Shown: piece after piece, positions 33,700-46,756 of the stretch
How positions within the stretch are numbered: the stretch's first letter is position 1
Layout: every line of letters starts with the position of its first letter
Assembly: GCF_030272615.1 (NCBI RefSeq)
Contig: NC_081407.1
Coordinates: 376,892,877-376,956,876 of the forward strand
DNA: 64,000 nucleotides
Reading direction: 5' to 3'
DNA from: Cryptomeria japonica
Lineage: Eukaryota; Streptophyta; Pinopsida; Cupressales; Cupressaceae
Notes under the pieces: model-generated
Told to the model about the DNA's origin: nothing
The model's database searches: none
The model's input: the letters and a program-made list of their open reading frames with translations, nothing else
Position numbers and translations under genes: made by a program

Positions 33700-35400
33700 T
33701 GTGGACATCCTTGAGTAGCATAGAAACATGACCTATCGCCAAATGATAAAAGATAAAGACTAACTATGACAAAATTCGGCAGCCATATTGATTTGTGTCT
33801 TTGCTTTGATTGTTTGATATGATGGTTGATAATATCTGATCTTAGAAAATGTGGACCTCGTTTAATATTGACCTGTCTGATTTCAAGTGTATCCTCTTCT
33901 GGTTAAGACAAGATAATGATCACTTGATATGGATAGTTGATACAATTGATAAGATAACTTGATTGATTTGATTGCGGATTGTTGTATCCTTTGTTAACTT
34001 CATGTGAAGAATTTGTTGGATATCTGCTAGGGTGTTTGATTCTCGTGAGATATTTTATTGCAAGTTTTTTAATTGATTTTGATTGATTTTGTGCTTTTTT
34101 TAGGATCATATTTGAATGTTTTTAGTTGATTTTTTCAAGACTTTTTTTTGTTTTTGATTGATTTTTTCAAGATTTTTTATGCCTTTTAGGGATTTTTTAA
34201 GGACTTTTTATGCTTTTTAGGGATTTTTTCAAGACTTATTATGCTTTTTTGGGGTATTTTTTCAGCTATGCCCCTAGTATGCAAACCTGTTATGATATGA
34301 TGATTAATAGAATACAAGTAGAAAAGATGAAATTTTTGATATGAAACTATGTTATGCAATATGATGTGCTGGATGAAAATGCATTTTCTATTTGGACAAT
34401 GATGATTTTATGCATTTATCATTGTGTTATACATTGATTGTTTTGAAGGTATAAAGCATTTTAGAGATAGGCATTCATTTGATTGTCAAGAACCCTTGGA
34501 CCACCCACCTTAACACACTGAGTAACTAAGATTTGTAAATGGATACACGAAAAACTTTCCCATTGGTTCCTTAAAGTTTTGGTCTTCTTTTGCCTATGTG
34601 TGTGTAATTGAATTTATTATAGATCTTATGATCATGGAAGACCCTTAGCATCCTATGTGACTATCTACGTAGTCTATTTTGACTTCAAAAGCATCCTGGA
34701 TAGAGCCTCACTTCTAGTGAACATCTATAGCCCTGACGAGGTTATCACTGTAATCTCTTGAATATTACTCTATTGCCAGCAGGCATCCATATCCCAGATG
34801 GAGTTACTCGCATGTTCCCATAGCCAAGCTTTTATTGCACTTTTGATGCATGATATTTCAATTATATATCTTTGTTATTTTTATTTTGATAGATATGTAA
34901 ACATAGCTATATTTTCTCTTTTATCTCTTGCATTGTCTTGTAAGTAATGAAACCTACATGGGTGTGACAATTGCAGCAACGTTGAAGCATAATTTTGGAT
35001 TTTTTACTAGCCACATGATCAACTAGGTATCTTTAATAATTTAGAGCAACTATTTAATGTGTGAGATATAACAATTGATAGACTTGGGAGACAAGGCATA
35101 ACAGTGAAACTTCTACCCAACCATAGACAAAGCCTAACCACAAGGTGATGTTGAAGATGATTGACCTTAGGTTTTGAAATCTTCCTGTTCGAGTATCTAA
35201 GAAATGAGATAACCTTTGCTTATTTCATGTGAAGACAGGTGACTTAACTGAGACAATCACCTTGTTTTATTGATGTAACTATATGTGAATGTAGTGATTA
35301 TATGTAGTGACATGCAGTGAAAATTGTGAATATGATGCATTTGAAAAGAAACTATATGCAATGCACTACTTTTAAGAAATGATATGCAAATGTAGAAAAT
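33700..35400. other. gypsy copy B non-coding 3' region
   Basis: No gene seen. At 34080-34260 a roughly 32-bp unit repeats about five times (GATTTTTTCAAGACTTTTTA and TGCTTTTTAGGG words). The remainder is unremarkable AT-rich DNA upstream (in element terms, downstream) of the integrase end. Confidence 0.5.
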
Positions 35401-35422
35401 TAAACCTAAACCAACCCAACCC

Positions 35423-36915
35423 TTAGATGTAGTATCGTTTAAGGTGCATTCTATTTATAGGATCAAAGAGTGGACCTCCCTCCATGGTATCCAAATCATA
35501 TGCTCCATTTTCAATGACCCTTGTTATTATGAAAAGACCCTTACTAATTAGGATTGATTTTCCTGGCTTTTCATGCTCTGCTAGGTTTCTTTGATTCCCT
35601 TTGAGAAATAGATCTCCCACTTCAAATTTTCTTGGCCTTACTCTTTTATTGTAAATCCTTCCCATTATGTTCTAATAGCCTTGTAAGTGATTCAATGAAA
35701 TCTATCACTTTTCATCGAGCATTTCTAGCTCTTGCAATCTTGCAACTCGATAGTCTTCCTCTGATATGATGTGTTTCAGGGAAACTCTTAGAGAAGGTAG
35801 TTCTATTTCAATCAAGGCATAATAGTTTTTGAACCATAGACCAAGCTGTATGGTGTAGCACCTGTGGTTGTGCGAACACCTGTTCTATATGCTCATAGTG
35901 TGGGATTCAACTGTAGATGCCAGTCCTGTCCTGCTTCATTGACAACTTTCTTCAAGATTTTCAATATTGTTTTGTTAGTTGCCTCTGCATGTCCATTAAT
36001 TTATTGGTAGTATGGAGTTGCAAATATTTGTTGAATCTAGAATTGATCACACAGTTCACACATTTCTTGATTCTTGAACGAATGCCCATTATCTGTTGCT
36101 ATACACATTGGGACTCCATACAGGTAGATGATATAGTTAATCATGAATTTAGCTATCTACTTTCTAGTGGTGTTTGTTAGAGGGATTGCCTCAACCCATT
36201 TTATGAAATATTCGGTAGTTGTTAGAATGAACTTGTGTCCATTGAAAGAAGTAGGATTAACTTTGCCAACAAGATCTAGCCCCCATTATGAGAATGACCA
36301 TGGTAATGTGATAGGTTGGATATCCTGAGAAAGTGCATGAATAAGATCCCCATGTACCTGGCATTGTCTATATTTATGTACATATCTATAAGCCTCCTTT
36401 TCCATATTAGGATAGTAATATCTAGTTCTTAGTAGTTTCTTTTCTAGTGCAGGACCACTAGAATGTGCACCACAAATCCTGTCATGTACCTCTTTTAAGG
36501 GAAGTTGTGCTTCTTCGGAATTTAAAAATTTAAGAAGTGTCTCGTCAAGGATTTTTCTATACAATGTGTCAGCAATGATGGCATGTCTGGATGCTTGACG
36601 AATGATGGTTTTTCTTTGATTTCTTGATAATTCAAGAGACACATACTGATCATGTAGGTATGCATATATCTCATTATACCATGAGGATTTAGGACCCACA
36701 ATCACATACACATATTCAAATGATGGAATCTCATATGTCGGTACCATCAATTGCTCTACTAAGAATTCTAACTGAGTTTCATTGCTGGGCATGTCCAGGA
36801 GAGACCCCACTCTAGTCATTGCATCAACTACCTTGTTTTGCATCCTTGGAATCTGCTCAAAAGTGATGTGGCTGAAGTGTTGCTTGAAATATTCTACCAT
36901 ATGTTTATAAGGCAT
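35423..36915 (-). pseudogene. gypsy integrase (copy B)
   Basis: From right to left the minus strand gives the H2C2 zinc region (DRICGAHSSGP, YYYPNMEKEA, CQVHGDLIH), then the core with GLDLVGKVNP, TEYFIKWVEAIPL, CIATDNGHSF and EATNKTILKILKK, which contain the D, D and E catalytic positions. The C-terminal domain (35665-35423) reads RVRPRKFEVGDLFLK and INRMHLKRYY. Several stops cut the core between 36286 and 35670. Integrase joins element DNA to the host chromosome in the nucleus. The 36915-36700 part is the linker after RNase H. Confidence 0.8.
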
Positions 36916-36973
36916 TAGTTTATCATCTTTAGTGTTGTAATCGTCATTGACTTGATTGACGTTTAGTTGGGAA

Positions 36974-38490
36974 TCACCATAAACCTATAGCTATATTATC
37001 TTCCACCGTATGATAGTGAAGTCCTATGATGAGAGCCTCGTATTCAACTATATTATTTGTGCAAGGAAAGTTGATTTTGAATGAAATTGGAATTGAATCA
37101 CTCCGAGGAGTGATAAAGAGAATTCTGGCACCTACTCCATGATTTGTGTAGGAACCATCAAAGTACAATTTTCAACTGGTGCATGCTGCCAATATGAACA
37201 TAGACTCATTAGGAAAATCTATCAATAGAGGGTGACTGTCTTGTAAAGGAGCTTCCACCAATTGATCTGTTATAAATTGACCCTTAACTGCTTTTTTCTC
37301 CACATATTCTATGTTAAACTCACTCAACATCATGACCCACTTGGCCAACCTTCCAGTTAATGTTTCTCTGATCAAAAGGTACTTAAGAGGATCAAAGTTT
37401 TTAATGAGATAAAATTTATGGCTTAGCATATAGTGTCTAAGCTTCTGGGATGTGAAGATCATTGCTAAACAGGCCTGTTATATGGGAGTGTAATTAAGCT
37501 CATATCCAATAAGTGTTCTACTGATATAGTAGATTGCTCTCTCCTTCCCTTGGTCATCATATTGTGCCAAGAGGGCTCTCAAAGATGAATTTGTTGCTGA
37601 TATATACAGTAGTAAAGGTTTGTGTGGAATAGGTGTAACTAACACTGGTGTAGTCAAAAGATAATCTTTCAAAGAATGGAATGCTTCTTGGCACTGATTT
37701 GTCCATTCAAAGGTGACTCCTTTCTTAGGTAAGTGCTGAAATGGGTGACATTTATTTGCTAGTTGTGCAATGAAAGTTTTTATGGACTGCAATCTTCTTT
37801 GTAATCCCCTTAACTACTTAAGCGTTGATGGTGATGATATTTCAATAATTGCTTTGACCTTTGATAGATCTACCTCAATTTCTCCGTTAAAAATAATGGA
37901 ACGTAGAAGTTTGTCGGTTGTGACACCAAACATACACTTCATTGGATTTAACCTAACATTATATTGTTCTAATCGGTCAAATATCTTAGCAAGAACATCA
38001 AGATGACCCTCTCCCATTTTTTATCTGGCAAGTAGATTATCAACATAATCCTCCATGATATTATTTATCATGTCATGAAATAATGTCATTGTAGCTCTTT
38101 GATAAAATTTCCCCAACATTCTTAAGATCAAAAGGCATGGTGTTCCAACAATATGTTCCCCTTGAATAGTTAAATGTTGTTTTGTATTGGTCCTCTGGTG
38201 CAATCCTTAGTTAGTTATAACTTGAGAAACCATCCATAAGAGAGAGCATTTCATTCCTAGCGGTCCAGTCAACAACCATGTCTATATTGGGAAGTCAGAA
38301 GTCATCCTTGGTAAAAGGTTTATTCAAATCCTTGAAATTCATACGGATTCTTATACCCCCAACAGGTTTAGTTACAGGTACTAGATTTGATATCAATTTT
38401 ACATAGTCAATGGGTCTTATAAATCCCACATCTAGTAGTTTTTGTAGTTCTACTTTTACCAACAAGTTGATCTACAGACCATGTATCTTT
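36974..38490 (-). pseudogene. gypsy RT and two RNase H domains (copy B)
   Basis: RT palm is at 38203-38021 with EDYVDNLLAR, a YVDN form of the usual YVDD. RT and connection follow (LDVLAKIFDRLEQYNVRLNP, 38017-37814). The first RNase H is at 37792-37172 (LLYISATNSSLRALLAQYD, AIYYISRTL). A second, separate RNase H is at 37168-36974 (LYFDGSYTNHGVGA, NNIVEYEALIIGL), the extra domain of Tat-lineage elements. Stops split each part. The Asp-to-Asn change in YxDD and the stops mean no active enzyme. Confidence 0.8.
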
Positions 38491-39857
38491 CAAAGTTTTT
38501 GTTTGTATGACTTAATTCTTGGTAACAATGGTAAGTGGTGTAGAACCAATTTTGGGTCCAACCCTGGCATATCGAAATATGACCAAGAAAAGTTGATTGG
38601 TCTTTGTCTTAAGAATTGGAAAAAGTTGTCTTTCTCTTTAGGATTTAATGATTCAACCAAGTGTATCCTATGTATGACTTCAACCTCTCTCATATTGACT
38701 TCTTCTATCTTTTCAACAAGTAATGAAAAAATTTCTTGGTTAATGAGAAGATCATTTAGCTTTCTTTTTCCCATGTCTATTTTATTAGGATCTTGTGATG
38801 TAGAAGAGATTTCTTCTCCAAAGTATGCTATTCAGTCAAAGTCTCTTGAAAATCCAAATTTATGATCATCATAAGGAAATCCATCTCTAATACCTAGGAA
38901 CTCTACTATAGCTTTGTCATTTTCAAACTAATCCAGATGTGGTGGTTTCTCTAATCATTAAGTGTGGATGGATAAGACATAAATCCTTACTCTCTTATGT
39001 GTGAGGTGTTTCTGATATTATACATACTCGGTTGTCATAAACATACTTTATTGACACAATTGGATCTAGTTATTTATCTTCATATATAATGCCATTATCC
39101 ACAGGTGATTGATTGTCATAAGCTCTATATGCTGAATATGTGCTACAACTATGAGTAGACATGAATTCATAATCATGAGAGTTAGTTATGCTTTCAATGT
39201 ATGTCTTAATATCCGATCCATCTTAATTTAGTTCATCACATTCCTCAATAGGAGAAAGAGAAGTTTTGACAATATTAAAAAATAGTGGGACATTGCTATA
39301 TATGACTTGTAGATCCTTGTTTTGTTGTAGAAAAATCCCTCATTTTTGGTATAAGGCATTCTAGTCTTTCTATGGTTGAATCACTCGCTGGCGCTAAACC
39401 CGTTCTATCATTATGTTGGCATGTGAAGATATTGCAAGTCCCATATCACTAGATGGTACTATATTTGTATCTTGGATGAAAAGCTGGAAGCTCTCGATAA
39501 CTGACTCATCAATAGGGTTGTCTTCAGTTAATTCACTTCTTTGAGGTAATGGGACAAACACCACTATTGAAGAATTGCTTTGAGGTGTTGATTTAGAATC
39601 CTATGTAGGTCTATTTAATATATCTAGTGTATGTTGTCTAGCCTTTGATACTTTTGTTATGTGTTATATCCTAAACCTTGATTCTTTGGTTTCTCCTGAG
39701 GTAAAACAGGTTCTATTCTTCCTTGTCTTTGTGGTCCCAAGCTCGTTGTACCATCATAGCCATGTTTCGGCAACATTTTGAAACCATTTCCGTATTGATC
39801 CAAAGGAAGCTTGACTATAGTCATGTCATCTTCTTCTCTGTATATCCATTGGTTCAC
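38490..39857 (-). pseudogene. gypsy pre-RT and G-patch-like region (copy B)
   Basis: It is a near copy of 396-1768. 38774-38490 gives NFSWSYFDMPGLDPKLVLHH. 39857-39657 gives the G-patch-like part ending in KNQGLGY. Between them (38880-39650) frames are broken more than in copy A by small deletions. Confidence 0.7.
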
Positions 39858-40219
39858 ATCTTCATCTAGAGATTCATCTTGTAAATCTCCCTATCTAATG
39901 AATGAGCATGAGTTTTAATATCTAACTATCTCTTTCCCTTTGTCTTGTCTACTTAGAGTAGATTGAGGTTTCCCAAAAGATCTTGGAGAGATATAATTGC
40001 CTAACTATTGGTGCCTTTGCAATGGAATACTCCCCACATCCCACTTCTTTGATTTGCAAAGAAAGTGTCGTAGGTACATACGAGGTGTAGAATTATGTGT
40101 ATTAGTGTTTTCTAATGACTCCAATTGTGATATGAGCGGAGCTGCTTGGTTAATAGGTACTTGGTTATAAACACTTTCCTTCAAGTAATTACAATGTTGG
40201 AACGTATTTGGGTCAACAT

Positions 40220-40634
40220 TGTTAGAGTATTTGGGTATTTACTTAATTAATTAAATAATATTTTTTTAATTATTTAAGTTACCTTTATCTCTTTTACACT
40301 TAAGCTAACTTTAGGTGCATAATAATTAATTCTTTTATTAATTATTATGTGCAAACCTAGGTTTTCCTTTTTAGGGTTTCTTGACCTATTAAAGGTTGAG
40401 TTCATTCTTTTCATTGTAAGAAGAAGAAGGTTTTTTACATTACACATTTTGTGAATATTGAGCTCCCTCTTTTTGAGCATATTTTCTGTGTATTTCTTTC
40501 TTCTATGATTTGCTTCCTTGCTTCTCCTTGTAATAGGTTTTTCAGCTTGCAAAGATCATTTGGGCAACTGTAATCTGTATGAGTGCCCTCAAATGACACT
40601 ACTCGAATCAGAAGGAAAACAAAGACAAACAACA
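40220..40634 (+). repeat. left LTR of nested element
   Basis: 415 bp, TG to CA. It matches the right LTR up to about 40560, then carries 70 bp found inverted at 42141-42206. Confidence 0.8.
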
Positions 40635-40646
40635 TGGTATCAGAGC
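40635..40646 (+). promoter_or_regulatory. primer-binding site, initiator-Met tRNA type
   Basis: TGGTATCAGAGC directly follows the left LTR. It is complementary to the 3' end of plant initiator tRNA-Met, as in copia elements. Confidence 0.85.
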
Positions 40647-42484
40647 TTCAGATCTGTAGCTATCTGTTCTTGTTTTGAGATTTTCTGCATTGGAAGTAGA
40701 TCTGGGGTTTCAGAATTTTTTTTATGCACCTAGGGATAGACCTTTTTTCTGAGCACTTTGGGCCTAAACCAACCTCACCATCGTGCTTAGATGGCCCGAA
40801 AACCACTATGGTCATATAAAATTTGACCTATTTTGGTTCTTGAGCCTCTAGGAGTATTTTTTTCTCAGATCTAGGTCATACGGCCCTGGCATGCAGCTTT
40901 CTTTGGCCCTCGCCGACAACTCTCCCCAGTGGCCCTACTCTCTCCCGGCCCCGCCACCGCGCTCCGCTCCTGGCCCGCTGCTAGACGTTGCCTCTCCCGG
41001 CCCCACTGCCACGCTCAGCTCATGACCTTCCTCCACCGCTACTCCTTAGCCCAGCCCAGCCATTGCCGGCCTCCCTGCGGCCCCCGCCACCCGGCCCGGC
41101 CTTGCCGCCGCTGCAGCCCCCACTGCTGCCCGACCTAGACCCACCGCCTGCAGTGCCCATTAGCCTCACCGTCGTCGGAAACTGCCGCCTAGCCACTAGA
41201 GCTCCTCTCGGCCACCAGAGCACCACCCGTCCGCCACCGGAGTGCCGCTCCCTGGCCACTGCCGCTCGAACAGCCACCAGACTACCCTTTCCTCTTGTTT
41301 TGAAGGGGGGTTTGTTTTTTGGCCATATATTGGGTATACAGAGTCATTTTTTTGAAAACGAATAGGCATCAGAAAGCTGGTTCCGAGCCGGACCTCGTCA
41401 TGTTGGTAATTTTTTCCATTTTTTTTTGTTTGAATGTGTTTTTTTCAAGTCAAATTGAGGTCTCTTTTTTGTACTCCAGGAGACTTAGAATGAGCATCTG
41501 AACTCCGTTTTTCAAAAAAATTAAATTTTGGAAAGTGTGTGCTGTGTACTTTCTAGCCATATGAGTTTTATTTCTAGATTATACTCCATGCATATTTTAT
41601 TCAGTTTTTTTCTTTTCAGCACTCTGGTGGATATTGTGGTTGTTTCAGGTCCTGGGATCTCTTCTCTGAGTAGGATGTCTCTATTTTGGTTCTCATTTCT
41701 ATTTCCAGTTTTCTTATCATTGTAGCATTGTATTTATGCAAACGCACTGAGATAAAGTTCCATCATGCATTGTTTACTTGGGATCATGCACATCTTGTGG
41801 CTTATTGTGCATGCACTACTTATAAAGTGCCATGAGGGGGTTGATGTTTGAATCTTGTTTGCCATCTTCCATTGTCTAGTGAGTGTTCCTTCCATGACAT
41901 TCACCTCATGATGTGTGTCAAGTGAGTGTTCCTTCCACGACACTATGTACTTTCTTTGCACCCTTGATGTTCCTGGTTCTTCGTCGTGCAGTTCTTGTTG
42001 GCCATTCTTTTCAGTGTACTTGTCCCTCTCTCTTTTCAGCATTATGGGGAGGTTTGTCTTGTTGGTTCTAATGCTTCCTTGGTTCAATTGACCAGCTCTT
42101 CAGGCTTTGGTGTCTCATGCCATCTGTATCTTTGAGTTCAGTTGTTTGTCTTTGTTTGCCTTCTGATTTGAGTAGTGTCATTTGAGGGCACTCATACAGA
42201 TTACAATCTTTTCTACCTGGTCATGTTCTATTTTAGTGGAGGTTCTTCAGATCAGCAGTTATTCTTTGACAGAGTTTGTAGGTTCTTCATGCTTCAGTGG
42301 TGTTCTTTTCCATCTCTTTTCAGAGTAGAGTTTTGTTCCCACATGGTTTTCTCTATTTCTCCAGTTCATAAAGATTTCATTGTATTTGGGTACCTGATCA
42401 AGCCTTGTTGCCGGGACCCATCTTTATTGCTTTCAGTAACTGTTCTAGGTTTTAGCTTCTCCCTAAGTCTAGCTTAAGGGGGGG

Positions 42485-42862
42485 TGTTAGAGTATTTGGG
42501 TATTTACTTAATTAATTAAATAATATTTGTTTAATTATTTAAGTTCCCTTTATCTCTTTTACACTTAATCTAATTTTAGGTGCGTAATAATTAGTTCTTT
42601 TATTAATTATTATGTGCAAACCTAGGTTTTCCTTTTTAGGGTTTCTTGACCATTAAAGGTTGAATTCATTCTTTTCATTGTAAGAAAAAGAAGGTTTTGT
42701 ACATTACACATTTTGTGAATATTGAGCTCTCTCTTTTTGAGCATATTTTCTGTGTATTTCTTTCTTCTGTGATTTTTCTTCCTTGCTTCTCCTTGTAACA
42801 GGTTTTTTAGCTTGCAGAGATCATTTGGGCTCCTGTGGTGTTGTATTTTCTCAACTCCAATA
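42485..42862 (+). repeat. right LTR of nested element, with purine tract before it
   Basis: 378 bp. It is preceded by a G7 purine tract (42475-42484). It ends ...TCAACTCCAATA and not CA, with an end that differs from the left LTR. Confidence 0.75.
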
Positions 42863-42869
42863 AACATGT

Positions 42870-43230
42870 ATTGTGATCTCAATGCCATTCTACGGAAATC
42901 TGACACATTGATGAAATGTCAATGGTACGACCTGCATGACATGAATCCATGGGCGCCCTAGCAACATGTTATAACCGAGCTCTCTATCCAATACTGTGGT
43001 ATGTAACATCAATTGTAATACGTCCTACTTGTACTAGTAGAATAACCATGCCTTTTGACAGGTGTTTCTCATTATCATATGCTTTGATGTTTATTCTCTT
43101 TGTGGGATCACTATGAAACTCAAAATAGCCCAATGCTTTGATCAATTTGAGTGTCCATATGTTGAGACAAACTCCTCCATATATAAATACTCTTCTAACC
43201 TTTTTCTTATCTATATACACCTCTAGGTGT
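42870..43230 (-). pseudogene. gypsy protease (copy B)
   Basis: It matches 2153-2455. The active-site block reads VFIYGGVCLNI, so the catalytic Asp of copy A is Tyr here. Frame 43220-42984 keeps KALGYFEFHSD and KGMVILLVQVG. The end near 42900 has CPW-like changes. Not expected to work. Confidence 0.7.
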
Positions 43231-43588
43231 AGATGATCATTATGTAAAGCCCTGTCTATAGGAACATCTCACTCTGTGAAAGCAATATGGGTAGAAGCAG
43301 CCAAATTTTCCACCATAGATTGGAAAGTGTTTTCATCTATGTCACATTCCACAACTAAATCTTGAAGAGCCTTATTTAGAATAGCTCTGTGATTTGGCAA
43401 TATTTGTAGCAACTCAAAAAGTGATATTTGTGCAGGGGTCTTTTTCAACTAATCAGCCACATTGTAACTTCCTGTTGTTTGAGGAGGGTTCTAGAAGGTA
43501 CTCCTTGTAAGGTAAATTTTGACAGGCGCGTGATTACTACACAATCTCTATCTCTTAGGTTTATAGTGATGGTAGCAAATATCTCATC

Positions 43589-45550
43589 TCATGCATTGAT
43601 AGTATAGTCGTACATGACCTTGGTATAATTTGCAATATTCTCGTGTGTTCCTAAGCTGGAAGATTTTCCCTTGTCACGCTTAACAAAAGGATCTTTAAAT
43701 ATAGTATAATTTTTATTTTTTGATCCTTTGTTGGTGTCCACTACGATGTCTCCTTGGTCTATTGGATCCTGGATCAAGTTCTTTAATTTGTAACCGTTTG
43801 ATGTCTTGTGGCTCTTTGTGTGATGATATTTACAAAAGTTGTTGTCATTCCACCAGGTCGGTTTTAAGGGACCTGGTTCATATACCCTGATTTCAGGAAA
43901 AGTGATCACATTAGTCTGTATCAGTTTCTTTAATGCCGATTCAATAGGTTCTCCCAGTGGCATGTAGTTCCTTCTTAGGGTGTTGATTTTTTGAAATCTC
44001 ACATTAGTAGATTGTATGGCATTTATATTTGTTGAAACTGTGTTGTTTTCTTGAAATTGGCTTTTGTTTTGAAAGGATGATTGATTTGGTCCTTGTAAGG
44101 ATACTATGGGTTGAGATTTGTTTACAACACGAGCATCAACAACACCGTCATTGGTTACATTCTTGTTTTTGGACCAAAACCTTTGTTTATCATTGTTGGT
44201 GTTGTTAACTGAATCATGCCATATTTTAGATTCCTTGTTCTAAGAGTCCTTTTTCATATTTTAGGGATTTTTTGTGATTTGTTTGAATGATGTAAGACAT
44301 TGCATTTGTATAGGGTACTTGTTTTGAGGTATCAGGTTTTCTATAAACATGTCAACTTGTTCAATTTACGGAATATGACTCTGACATCTATGGTAAAGAG
44401 ATCTCCATCATTGTAGAAATGTTGCAAATGTTTCATTTTCTTTCTACTTTGTAGTGCATAAATCCATCAAACTGACTAGGTTATCAATATTATGTGATAA
44501 ATTTGCTATGCACTGCTCGGCTAGCTCACCTCAAGATGTGATCTTTTGTGGGAGATGTGAAAACTATTCTAAAGTAGAACCTCTAAGACTCTTAGGAAAC
44601 AATCTCATCAAGTAGGTATCTTCATATGCAACCTCTATACAGGTCATGAAAATCTCTCTGATATGATCTCTAGGATCGCCTTTGCCTCGGTATCTTTTGA
44701 ATTCAGGTGTTTCAAAGTGAGGAGGGGAAGTTGACATGTATAGCATTTGATCGAAAGGATATGGACGTAAGTCTTGCATCATATAGTTTTTCTTGTCATT
44801 GTCAGTTTGCATATTTGTCATTTGTTGTTGGAAATATTGGACTTGTTGAGAAAGGATTTCCGTTTGATTTAATGGTGCATTTTGTGCATACATATTCCCA
44901 ATAAATGGATTAGTGGTGGTGTAGACAGGAGGTTATTGAAATGTACCATAGCTATAATTTTGTGTGTCCTAGGTTCCACCAGGTGGCATAAAATAGCCAA
45001 ATTGTGTGCCAACATTTGGTTGAGTCATGTCAAATGTGTTAGTGGAACCAAAGTAAATATTCTGATGACTATATATTGATCCCATCGAATGGGAAATCAA
45101 AAGTTGGGCTGCACTTGTTGGATTTAAAACTTGGGATGTTTGTGTTTGACTTTGTGTAGGAGCACTTAATACAGTTGATGTAGTTTGAGAAGTGACACTG
45201 CCCTATGTTTGAGTGGTAGTATTAACACTTGATGAAGCCATACTAGTTTGTGAGCTTTTAGTTGGAACTGCAGCTGCTTGGGTGGATGATACTTGTGCAC
45301 TTTGGGTAACTTTTTGTGTAGAAATTGAAGCTGCAGCTTGTGTTTGTGGTACATTTGATGTTTGACTAGCATTTTGAATCAAAGTAACCCCTAGTGGTAA
45401 AATTGTTGTAATGTCAAAATCTTGGGGTAACTTAGCACCATCTTGCAATAATAAGGTGAGATGCCTTCTACTATCATGATTGATAAGTGCGTTGAGGATC
45501 ATCAGGACACACGGGTCTTGTTGAGTGGCCTCAAGTTCTTCATGTGTCAA
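43589..45550 (-). pseudogene. gypsy gag (copy B)
   Basis: 45550-45203 is the Q/S/T-rich N-terminal half (AAASISTQKVTQSAQVSSTQ), 44893-44564 the Retrotrans_gag core (RYRGKGDPRDHIREI, STLEWFSHLP partly in another frame) and 44002-43589 the Cys/His block (WNDNNFCKYHHTKSHKTSNG, last Cys changed to Gly). It aligns to copy A 2851-4821 throughout. Stops separate the blocks. Confidence 0.75.
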
Positions 45551-45569
45551 GTTCCTTTTGAGTTTCTTG

Positions 45570-46435
45570 CATTATTTTTTATTAAGATAAATGGGTTTTA
45601 CAGGGACCCGAAACCCAAATCGATCCAAAAATTATACAAAGTTAACCAGAAACTAACTAGCTACTAATAAACAACAAAAATAGGGGACTCACCCCAGCAA
45701 GTCAAACCACAAAAAACACAATAGAAACAAGAAACACCAACCAAAAATAACTAAGAGCTTTCAAAAGCTTAGTATTCTTTTGGATCACTTTGTTATTGAT
45801 CTCTTGGAGTTCTTCCATGATGAACTTTAAACTGCCTCTTTCCTAATTTTTTCTCCTAGTGCCGGTAGAGGGTCCCATAGATGCCTCCATATCCTAGATT
45901 TTCTTGTCCAAGTTAATGTCAGAGGATAGTTCAAATCTAGCCATATGAGATTTTTTCAAGGCGATATCCTTGTTGACTCTTTTGAGGCCTTTTGAATTGT
46001 TATACATTGCCTCCTTACAAACCTCCACCAAGCCCTTAAGTATTCCCTTTAAATCTTGGATTTCAGTCTCCAACCTATCAATCCTAGCCTCATGTTTTGT
46101 CTTCATGACCTTAATATCTTCCATGATTTTTTTGGACAACTTCAAGAGTTTATCAGTTTTATCAAGTGCTGGATTCTTAGTGAAAGAGTCCACAATATCC
46201 TTGATCCCATGTTTCAGGAAATTAATTTCACCAAAAACCTATCGAAAGAATTTCTCTTGAATAGCAAACAAATTGCCCAAGAGCTTGTCAACATCCATTT
46301 TGTCACATTTAATCTCATTTGAGTTTCTTGTATTGTTGTCATGTTGTTAAAGTTCAACTATCTGTGAGGTTCACTTTTTGATATATCCATATTCCATGTA
46401 GGGTTAAACAACGGGTCACTGTTTGGATCCATCTT
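45570..46435 (-). mobile_element. same LINE 3' end in copy B, with gag start beyond it
   Basis: Insertion 45570-46318 is flanked by TTGAGTTTCTTG at 45558-45569 and 46319-46330. The frame 46193-45894 keeps the coiled-coil part (LKLSKKIMEDIKVMKTKHEA). The gag start (MDPN...) is near 46435. Its presence in both gypsy copies at the same site shows one insertion before amplification. Confidence 0.7.
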
Positions 46436-46756
46436 ACTTTTTTTCTTTTTGTGACTTTGTGATGGGCATTACAAATGCTAAATGATGACCCTAGGATCTA
46501 TGAAAAGACTATGACAAACCTAGATTATGAGTGAAAGAATTGATACTAAAAGACTATAATGTACATGCAAACTATATTGACACTCTATTAGGGATTAGGA
46601 CGGGGGAGTTGTTGAGGACCTTGTTGAGGTGCTTGTAGAGAACGTTGTTGTTGTAATGTCATCCTCTCAAGTCTTTCTTGAAGAAGTCCTTGTGCAATTT
46701 CTCTATCAATTCAATGGTCCCTTCTATATTCTTGGTCTATTTCAAACTCAACTCAT

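Larger units (their letters stand above)
40220..42862 (+). mobile_element. non-autonomous LTR retrotransposon nested in gypsy copy B
   Basis: Its LTRs are 40220-40634 and 42485-42862, both starting TGTTAGAGTATTTGGG. A 5-bp duplication AACAT flanks it (40215-40219, 42863-42867), and copy A shows the empty site at 2132. A primer site TGGTATCAGAGC (40635-40646), the copia type, and a purine tract (42475-42484) are present. The 1.84-kb inside has no gag or pol. It holds a GC-rich, proline-coding stretch (40900-41290). The two LTRs differ at their ends; see the findings. Movement would need another element's enzymes. Confidence 0.85.
27817..46756 (-). mobile_element. Ty3/gypsy (Tat-like) retrotransposon, copy B, 5' truncated
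   Basis: Right to left: gag (46435-43589, interrupted by the shared LINE piece), protease (43230-42870), nested LTR element (40220-42862), G-patch-like and pre-RT (39857-38490), RT and the first RNase H, a second RNase H (37168-36974), integrase (36915-35423), a long 3' region with a copia-type solo LTR, an antisense PMD gene (29388-31797), polypurine tract and the 3' LTR (27817-29013). The 5' LTR and leader are missing at 46756, where a copia fragment is joined. The second RNase H is typical of the Tat lineage. Confidence 0.85.

Noticed and set aside
40988-41365. 125-codon proline-rich plus frame, and the reverse glycine-rich frame 41020-41277
   Set aside because: Both follow from one GC-rich block. 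No domain, no gag motif, and the frame ends in AT-rich element DNA.
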